From: Prochlorococcus marinus str. MIT 0912
GTDB lineage: Bacteria; Cyanobacteriota; Cyanobacteriia; PCC-6307; Cyanobiaceae
Assembly (NCBI RefSeq): GCF_027359595.1
Contig: NZ_CP114783.1
Span: forward strand, 744,001 to 808,000
DNA length: 64,000 nt
Direction: 5' to 3'
Position numbers and translations under genes: made by a program. Each line of letters starts with the position of its first letter. Position 1 is the stretch's first letter. Below, one piece after another: positions 25,343 to 30,957 of this stretch. Below the pieces are notes generated by a model. It saw only the letters and a list, made by a program, of their open reading frames with translations, was not told the origin of the DNA and searched no databases.

Positions 25343-25555
25343 GTGTTACAAGAAAGCAAACCTCCACTACTATTATTAAAAATGAAAAGCACCAACTTTA
25401 GCTCTGGGATCTCTAAACAAATTAAATCTAAAAATGAAGAGACCCACAACTTAGAGAAAGGAATTAATAAGGCATTACTAGAGAAATATAAGCCAAAAGT
25501 TCTGTACAAAATAGAGAACTCGAACAAAAAGAAAGTACAAAGGAGAGTAGCTTAA
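25343..25555 (+). CDS. Small basic protein ending Val-Ala
   Basis: A 70-codon frame from a GTG, or 57 codons from the ATG at 25382. It is lysine-rich and helical, ending KKVQRRVA. It starts 4 bases after the coiled-coil gene and precedes the next start by 5 bases, so it belongs to the same operon. No family recognised. Confidence 0.55.
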   Translation: MLQESKPPLLLLKMKSTNFSSGISKQIKSKNEETHNLEKGINKALLEKYKPKVLYKIENSNKKKVQRRVA

Positions 25556-25559
25556 GATT

Positions 25560-25721
25560 ATGAATAAGAATTCAAAGTCTAGGAATGGATTAATCCATTT
25601 ATACAACCCCAAGAAAGAGGGGTTAGGATCTTACGACGTACACTATATAAATGCCTACAAAAAAGAAAAATGTTTAAAAAATAATCTAAATAAACTTGAT
25701 AATGAGAGGTATGCAGCATGA
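25560..25721 (+). CDS. Small protein ending Ala-Ala (53 aa)
   Basis: A 53-codon frame beginning MNKNSKSRNGLIHLYNPKKE and ending NERYAA. Its stop overlaps the next ATG (ATGA at 25718-25721), which supports its being translated. It has no hydrophobic segment. Function unknown. Confidence 0.6.
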   Translation: MNKNSKSRNGLIHLYNPKKEGLGSYDVHYINAYKKEKCLKNNLNKLDNERYAA

Positions 25722-26038
25722 TTCCATTTATCAGAAGTCTTTCAGAGCTAATGGCTATTACAGAGTCAAGAGAGAGCCAAAGGCATGTCTCTCAATACAA
25801 TGAGAGCTACAGCTCGCAAATAGATAGTGGACAAAGAAAACGATACATAAAGTCTCTTAACAAGAAAGAAGTAGACCTGCCTGATTTACCTAAAAGAATA
25901 CGGCGTAAATGGATGCAAAATAAAAAATCTTTATCAAGATTCATTGATGATTTAGATTATAATAATCAAATACAATCTTCCTATGATCTCACCTTAATAG
26001 AAAGACAAAATAAGAGAACTCAACAGGATGTCGCCTAA
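25718..26038 (+). CDS. Small protein ending Val-Ala (106 aa)
   Basis: A 106-residue charged protein. The segment SLSRFIDDLDY resembles RFLRSIDDIDN near the end of the element membrane protein at 16872, so the two may share a short domain. It ends QQDVA. Its start overlaps the previous stop and it is followed 2 bases later by the next gene. Function unknown. Confidence 0.6.
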   Translation: MIPFIRSLSELMAITESRESQRHVSQYNESYSSQIDSGQRKRYIKSLNKKEVDLPDLPKRIRRKWMQNKKSLSRFIDDLDYNNQIQSSYDLTLIERQNKRTQQDVA

Positions 26039-26040
26039 TT

Positions 26041-26382
26041 ATGAAAAAGATTAAAATAAATCAGGTTATAGAGTATTTATCCCCGACATTGGTTTTCTCA
26101 TATTTTTTTATTCATAATATTTTTCTAGTACTGATTGGTATTACATTTTCATTGTATTCAATAAATATTAATATGATTAATAATCTAAAAAAATCTATGA
26201 ATAAAAATTTTGGTATAAAAAATGAATCCAAAGATTCTAATAAAAATAATAAAGAAAACAATTCAAATGCTATTAATATAAAATCTACCAAAGAAGAAAC
26301 CAAGCTTACATTAGTTGAAGAAATAGAAGAATTTGGATTTATACCATCAATAGATAAGAAAAATAATTCTAATGCAGCATAA
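26041..26382 (+). CDS. Small membrane protein ending Ala-Ala (113 aa)
   Basis: A 113-residue protein with one or two hydrophobic helices (about 15-45) and a long polar tail rich in Asn, Lys and Glu, ending NNSNAA. The plan (N-terminal membrane hairpin, polar tail, Ala-Ala end) is that of the element protein at 16872, though the sequence identity is low. It is last in the run of four small genes after the coiled-coil protein. Confidence 0.6.
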   Translation: MKKIKINQVIEYLSPTLVFSYFFIHNIFLVLIGITFSLYSININMINNLKKSMNKNFGIKNESKDSNKNNKENNSNAINIKSTKEETKLTLVEEIEEFGFIPSIDKKNNSNAA

Positions 26383-26491
26383 TGTATTTTTAATATATAA
26401 ATATATTTCCTAAATAGTTCTCCTTACAAAGCCTTTTATCTCTTTACAAACAAGTTAATAAAAGTTAGTCTAGTATACATGCAAAAAGTAA

Positions 26492-26686
26492 ATGCAAGTG
26501 GATCCAAAAAGAGTAGAGGATTTATTAGTTAAAGGTTTATCTCATATTTTAAAAAGAACAGTAGAGGTCGGCCCGAGGGATCAATTAGCAATTGCACAAG
26601 AGTATAAAGAATGGATAAATTGCATATCTGCTAGTGATTTCTCAGAGCAAGAGATTCTAGTAATAGATAAGTTTACATTTACCTAG
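26492..26686 (+). CDS. Small protein, YKEWI family (64 aa)
   Basis: A 64-residue acidic protein. Its core, LSHILKR..., IAQEYKEWI and SEQEILVIDKF, resembles the 66-residue protein at 29680 (LYQEFKEWI, ESQEILCLRYL), so the two look like paralogues of a small unnamed family. The region from 26687 to 26872 that follows is very AT-rich and holds no gene I can see. Confidence 0.5.
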   Translation: MQVDPKRVEDLLVKGLSHILKRTVEVGPRDQLAIAQEYKEWINCISASDFSEQEILVIDKFTFT

Positions 26687-26872
26687 AATCTATATTTTAT
26701 TCTGATTATAAATTCTATAAATATATAGTATATCTATATATTTATAACTAAATCATCCTTTAAAAGCATATTTGTATTTACTTTTAGATATTATTTTCAC
26801 TAATTTGTAATAAAATTATATGTATAAATTAATCAAATTCCCAAGTTAATTTTAAGCAATCAAGGGGAAAAA

Positions 26873-26926
26873 TTGACATTAATTGGTACTAATGTACTAT
26901 AAGAAGGCGTTTCGATCGTATCGAAA
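26873..26926 (+). promoter_or_regulatory. Promoter with embedded LexA box and adjacent palindrome
   Basis: TTGACA (26873-26878) and TACTAT (26895-26900) are spaced by 16 bases. GGTACTAATGTACT (26885-26898) lies between and over them, matches RGTACNNNDGTWCB fully and resembles the recalled Anabaena box TAGTACTAATGTTCTA at 13 of 16. The palindrome TTTCGAT-CGT-ATCGAAA follows at 26910-26926. A LexA repressor here would block the promoter. Confidence 0.6.
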
Positions 26927-27050
26927 AATCTCGATTTTCTTTCACCCACTCTTACGAAATCATTTAATTTACTGAGCATGATTAATGAAACAGTCTACAG
27001 AGGTAGGGCGATCTTCTCATATTTAATCAACCAATCAACTGGAGTATCTA

Positions 27051-27245
27051 ATGGAATCTTCAAGCACTTCAAGCTGGGAATCGACAAAGAGCCTAAAGCT
27101 TTCAAGCGGACTAGAAATTGGAAGAGAAGCACCTATAACAAGCTCCACAAGAGAGTTAGTTGAATTTTACTGGACAAATCGGAAGCGATTTTCAGGAGGT
27201 TACTTAGGCTTCCCTTCAAAAATAAATAGTGATCAGGAGAAATAA
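27051..27245 (+). CDS. Small protein behind the LexA-box promoter (64 aa)
   Basis: A 64-codon frame, MESSSTSSWESTKSLKLSSG at the start and a basic, aromatic C-terminal half (LVEFYWTNRKRFSGGYLGFP). A GGAG ribosome binding site is 7 bases before the ATG. It is the first reasonable frame after the promoter at 26873, so it is the candidate DNA-damage-inducible gene here. A 61-codon frame in another phase (from 26978) overlaps it and could be the true gene instead. Confidence 0.45.
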   Translation: MESSSTSSWESTKSLKLSSGLEIGREAPITSSTRELVEFYWTNRKRFSGGYLGFPSKINSDQEK

Positions 27246-27342
27246 AGACTGAACTTAAAATTTCCTTTTTTTTGTTTTTCGATCTAAGTAGATAATTTAT
27301 TATTAAGGCTATTACAAAAAACAAATTAATAAATAATGGTTA

Positions 27343-27558
27343 TCATTTATCATTATTTACTTGATACGAATTCGGAGCAAGTATTAAAAATACTATCCAC
27401 CAAACAAGAATAAAAAAAGCTAAAATAGAAGTTATTATAGTGTTATTTAAAAGTTTAAAACTGAAAATAAGAACTAAAACTCCAAAGCTAATAATTGACC
27501 AAGGTTGACACCAATTAGGCTTTGAATCCCAAAAACTTTTTTTTGCATTTGTATCCAT
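27343..27558 (-). CDS. Small two-helix membrane protein (DUF6737-like)
   Basis: A 71-residue protein. The N-terminal FWDSKPNWCQPWSII and two following hydrophobic helices resemble a small cyanobacterial family that I recall as DUF6737; the number is from memory. Probably an integral membrane protein of unknown function. It lies 44 bases past the end of the repeat-protein gene on the same strand. Confidence 0.65.
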   Translation of the reverse strand: MDTNAKKSFWDSKPNWCQPWSIISFGVLVLIFSFKLLNNTIITSILAFFILVWWIVFLILAPNSYQVNNDK

Positions 27559-27602
27559 GAAAGAAACTTAAGAAATGATTAAAGCTATCCAATACTAACG
27601 GC

Positions 27603-28088
27603 TTACCAAGGCTTATCTTCTTCAACAGGCTTATCTTCTTCAACAAGTTTATCTTCCTCAACAGGTTTATCTTCTTCAACAGGTTTATCTTCCTCAACAG
27701 GTTTATCTTCTTCAACAGGTTTATCTTCCTCAACAGGTTTATCTTCTTCAACAGGTTTATCTTCTTCAACAGGTTTATCTTCTTCAACAGGTTTATCTTC
27801 TTCAACAGGTTTATCTTCTTCAACAGGTTTATCTTCTTCAACAGGTTTATCTTCTTCAATCGGTTTAATTTCAACTATATTGTCGATTGAAGAAGAGGAG
27901 TCGCTGCTTGTAAAAATCTGAGAAACCTCCTTAACCGAATCAGACTCGGAGTCCTTAAGTAAAAATTTCAAAACATATCCAAGAGAGACAAACAAAGCTA
28001 TTGGGAGGACAAGTCCTAAAAGCAATTTATAGAGGATTATTCCTATACCTAGGACACCAATAGAAATAAGAATGTTCTTCTTGTTCAT
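27603..28088 (-). CDS. Membrane-anchored protein with 14 PVEEDK repeats
   Basis: A 161-residue protein. Two hydrophobic segments (about 5-20 and 22-44) are followed by a serine-rich linker and a C-terminal domain of 14 consecutive six-residue units, mostly PVEEDK with one PIEEDK and one LVEEDK, ending PW. The tail is strongly acidic and Pro-rich, probably extended and disordered. It could be a spacer or binding surface for basic proteins. The DNA repeat is nearly perfect, so copy number probably varies between strains. Confidence 0.7.
   Translation of the reverse strand: MNKKNILISIGVLGIGIILYKLLLGLVLPIALFVSLGYVLKFLLKDSESDSVKEVSQIFTSSDSSSSIDNIVEIKPIEEDKPVEEDKPVEEDKPVEEDKPVEEDKPVEEDKPVEEDKPVEEDKPVEEDKPVEEDKPVEEDKPVEEDKLVEEDKPVEEDKPW
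27612..27863 (-). repeat. 18-bp tandem repeat array, 14 units
   Basis: The coding array behind the PVEEDK repeats. Units differ mainly by silent T/C changes in the glutamate codons (tcttcttc versus tcttcctc on the plus strand). The unit length is a multiple of three, so gain or loss of units keeps the frame. Confidence 0.9.
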
Positions 28089-28203
28089 ATGAGTTAATTG
28101 AATAGGTTCTAAATCTAAGCTATTTCTGAGTTATCTACATCACATTCCTTTAACGCGATGTCTATTTAAATAATCTAAATTACAACTATTAACATTAAAT
28201 TAA

Positions 28204-28629
28204 ATGCTCATCAAAGAGAAAGAATTAAAAAAATTCTTCAATTTATCTTATGGAGAGAAAGCTCCATCTAGGGAAGAATGGGAGTCCTTATACAATAAGC
28301 AAGTTAAATTTATAGATCCTACCCAAGAAAAAAATGGAATTGATGCATATATCAAAGCCCAAGATGGATTAATCAAAAGATGTGATGATATTTATCTAGA
28401 ATCACACTCAATTGCCATCAATAAGAATATTGCTTTTGTTGAATGGACAATGGGGTTAAAAATAAAAGGTCTCGAATTTTTATACGATGGGACAACCAGA
28501 TTGATATTTGATGAAGAAGGTAAGGTTAAAGAACATAGAGATTATTTTGATTTTTGTTCTGGAACATTTGGAAATGTCCCAGTCATAGGGGCATTTCTTA
28601 GATGGTTATATTCAAGATTTGTTGATTAA
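28204..28629 (+). CDS. NTF2-like/SnoaL-like protein
   Basis: A 141-residue protein with the plan of the NTF2/SnoaL fold: an N-terminal helical segment, then FIDPTQEKNGIDAYIKAQDG and beta strands with AFVEWTMGLKIKG and RLIFDEEGKVKEHRDYFD. Members bind small hydrophobic ligands or act as isomerase-like enzymes, and many have no known activity. The C-terminal GAFLRWLYSRFVD is basic and amphipathic. Confidence 0.75.
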   Translation: MLIKEKELKKFFNLSYGEKAPSREEWESLYNKQVKFIDPTQEKNGIDAYIKAQDGLIKRCDDIYLESHSIAINKNIAFVEWTMGLKIKGLEFLYDGTTRLIFDEEGKVKEHRDYFDFCSGTFGNVPVIGAFLRWLYSRFVD

Positions 28630-28904
28630 AATAATTATTATTTTTAAAAATTATAGAGAAATTTCCAATCATTTCTCTTGCTTTGATTATCTTTCATAAG
28701 AGTTTGCTTTATTCCCTAACCAGAATCTAAGCATTTTCATTTTTTGCTTTCGTTTGAGAAACTATAAAAGAACTAGTAAATTTAGCTAATCGCAATCCAA
28801 GCAAAAATAATATTTAGTCATTTTCTAAATTTTGTTTGATTATTTGGTTGTTTACCTAATTAATTTTTTTAGTAGCTATAACACAAGTGGACTGAAAGGA
28901 TCAA
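28630..28904. other. Intergenic region, no gene seen
   Basis: 275 AT-rich bases. The only frames are very short (a 17-codon minus-strand frame near 28696-28749 among them). Nothing I would support. Confidence 0.5.
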
Positions 28905-29261
28905 ATGGGAAAATTAGTTGATTTAATCAAGGAAACCTACGACCATAAAGCTTGTTTAGAGATTGCCAGTAGTGGATGTTCTGAAGGAGCATGCACAAGA
29001 CATAACTATCAAGCTGACACTCTCTTGCTCTATATGAGTTACTCAGATGAGATTATCAAATACACATCAGAAAGACTCGGCTACTCTTTCCTTTCTAATC
29101 TTGCAAGAGACTTTGGTTCACCACTAAAAGACAATCAAGTTAAAGATAATTTCTCATGGCAAGAAGTAGTATCGGCTTGTCCTAATAAGGATGACTACAA
29201 ACATGCCCTTGTATGGAAATTTATAGAATTAGTCGCCAAAGAGAAAAGTTTAGAAAGATAA
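28905..29261 (+). CDS. Conserved hypothetical protein (118 aa)
   Basis: A 118-residue soluble, helical protein beginning MGKLVDLIKETYDHKACLEI. Three cysteines lie close together (ACLEIASSGCSEGAC) followed by a histidine, an arrangement that might bind a metal, though no known motif fits. A fourth cysteine is at VSACPNKDD. I do not recognise the family. Confidence 0.6.
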   Translation: MGKLVDLIKETYDHKACLEIASSGCSEGACTRHNYQADTLLLYMSYSDEIIKYTSERLGYSFLSNLARDFGSPLKDNQVKDNFSWQEVVSACPNKDDYKHALVWKFIELVAKEKSLER

Positions 29262-29328
29262 GCCAGTATGGAAATTAATTGGTAATAAATTCTCTATTAG
29301 TTGAGGATTTACCCTACAAGTAACTTAA

Positions 29329-29496
29329 TTATCGAAAAAGATCAATTACAGGTCTCATCCAAAGAGGTTGAAAAATAAAATAAATTAGAACGAAGAAGAA
29401 TATTGCACCTATTATTCCATAAAATTGAACCTCTATTTCTTCCCAAATCTCTTCTATCCAAATAAAGAAAGATTTATTTCTACTGTCTCTTTCCAT
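29329..29496 (-). CDS. Small single-helix membrane protein (55 aa)
   Basis: A 55-codon frame beginning MERDSRNKSFFIWIEEIWEE with one hydrophobic helix (GIIGAIFFFVLIYFIF) and the end PLWMRPVIDLFR. The plan resembles the 55-codon minus-strand gene at 33286, though not clearly the sequence. Function unknown. Confidence 0.5.
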   Translation of the reverse strand: MERDSRNKSFFIWIEEIWEEIEVQFYGIIGAIFFFVLIYFIFQPLWMRPVIDLFR

Positions 29497-29679
29497 TGAA
29501 CATTAGATTAGAAACGTAGTCTATATGAACAATAAAAAGTTTCAAAATAATATTTATTAAATGCCTTAGATTTCTCCATATTTATATTCAATAGATAAAT
29601 TGAATATAAAATCATGGACCAAAAGACTCGGCAGAATGGATTTTTAAGTAAATTAACTAAATAATATAAAAAAAGAAAA

Positions 29680-29880
29680 TTGAAAAATAGCCCTTCTATT
29701 GAAGAAATTGTTTCAGTAACTCTTAGCTGTACCTTAATTAGGATGACTGAAATAAATAAAATAGATAGATCAGTTCTTTATCAAGAGTTCAAAGAATGGA
29801 TTTTAAATTCTGGAGAGAATGAAGAGAGCCAGGAAATCCTGTGCCTGAGGTACTTAAAAAATGATAGAAAGACTAATTAG
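29680..29880 (+). CDS. Small protein, YKEWI family (66 aa)
   Basis: A 66-codon frame from a TTG. LYQEFKEWILNSG and ESQEILCLRYL align with the 64-residue protein at 26492. No membrane helix. Start codon uncertain; no strong ribosome binding site. Confidence 0.45.
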   Translation: MKNSPSIEEIVSVTLSCTLIRMTEINKIDRSVLYQEFKEWILNSGENEESQEILCLRYLKNDRKTN

Positions 29881-29979
29881 TTTAACTTATAATTATTATT
29901 TGATTATCTTGCAAAAAAAAAGAGTATTAAAATCCTCATTCATGCTTAAATAGCGCTAATATAAAAAAAATCTAAAGAA

Positions 29980-30255
29980 ATGTTTAGTTCAATATTTTCA
30001 TTGTTTTTCTCCACTCTCCTTTGGGTTCAAGTACCTCAATGGAGTGATAATTGGTCAAAATGCGCCGTGGACGTCCCCGACACGGCATGTCATTGGTACA
30101 TTGTTTCTCCAGATAATACTTTTGGGAAAGGCTTTGATTGGGCAACAGCTCCTTGGTTTGATGCAAACGGATTAAATGACGTTGCAAAAATCTCTTCTGA
30201 AACTGTATTAGAAAAACTACAAGCAAAAAAAGTTAGCAGTAAACTAATATCTTGA
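29980..30255 (+). CDS. Small secreted protein (91 aa)
   Basis: A 91-residue protein with a hydrophobic N-terminus (SSIFSLFFSTLLWVQV), probably a signal peptide. The mature part has two cysteines (SKCAVDVPDTACHWY) and many tryptophans, suggesting a small folded domain with a disulfide. The codons of CAVDVPDTACHW are G+C-rich compared with the rest. No family recognised. Confidence 0.55.
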   Translation: MFSSIFSLFFSTLLWVQVPQWSDNWSKCAVDVPDTACHWYIVSPDNTFGKGFDWATAPWFDANGLNDVAKISSETVLEKLQAKKVSSKLIS

Positions 30256-30303
30256 TTATTTTTAGATAATTACTACGACAAAACTACTCAACAATTTTAA
30301 AAA

Positions 30304-30765
30304 TTAATTTCTTATCTCGCCTAATACTCTAAGTGCCTCATTAACATGAGCAGGACCATTTAAAAGATCATTAAAAATATGCCTAATAACACCTTTTGAA
30401 TCAATAATATAAGTTACTCGACCATCAAGTAAACCAAGAACTTTAGGAACTCCAAAAGCTCTTCTCAGAGAATTTTCTGTGTCACACAATAATGGAAATG
30501 GAAGTTTATTTTTGTCTGCAAAAGATCTATGACTTGCTTCATCATCACCACTTACCCCCCAAACTTCAGCACCAAACAGTTTAAAAAGATCGTATTTATC
30601 TCTAAAGCCGCAATTTTCAGCCGTACAACCAGGTGTATCATCTTTGGGATAAAAAAATAGAACCAGTGGCCTGCCTTTTGCTTGCTTATTCGTCCTAGAA
30701 ACTCCTAGTTGATCAGAGAGTGAGAAATCAGGTATTTGATCACCTAACTTTAAAGGCATTTGCAT
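30304..30765 (-). CDS. bcp: Peroxiredoxin Q / bacterioferritin comigratory protein
   Basis: A 153-residue thiol peroxidase. The peroxidatic cysteine is C47 in DDTPGCTAENC, with the resolving C52 five residues on, the PrxQ pattern. It reduces hydrogen peroxide and organic peroxides with electrons from thioredoxin, which matters in a photosynthetic cell. Length fits the family. It converges with the small secreted protein gene. Confidence 0.93.
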   Translation of the reverse strand: MQMPLKLGDQIPDFSLSDQLGVSRTNKQAKGRPLVLFFYPKDDTPGCTAENCGFRDKYDLFKLFGAEVWGVSGDDEASHRSFADKNKLPFPLLCDTENSLRRAFGVPKVLGLLDGRVTYIIDSKGVIRHIFNDLLNGPAHVNEALRVLGEIRN

Positions 30766-30957
30766 CCTAAAATATATGAAAAATATTATATAAAAAATTA
30801 GGGCTTATTGGAGGTAATAAGAGTTAATAAAAGTGTATTAACTCCATAATCTATAAATAAATTGCTATTAACTACAGTTTGGAAACTATAGAATTATTAA
30901 GCTAAAATAATTAGATTATTGACTTTTTGTATAATAATATTAATTAAGTAAAAATCA

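Noticed and set aside
26978-27163. A 61-codon frame before and across the gene at 27051
   Set aside because: The alternative frame at 27051 has a clearer ribosome binding site. I keep some doubt, as noted in that entry.
27612-27863. CRISPR array
   Set aside because: The repeats are 18 bp, directly adjacent without unique spacers, and lie inside a coding frame. No cas gene is nearby.
27515-27874. A 119-codon frame of LLKKIN heptad-like repeats
   Set aside because: It is the out-of-phase reading of the PVEEDK tandem repeat; the repeat keeps several frames open. The PVEEDK frame has a membrane anchor and a sensible start, this one does not.
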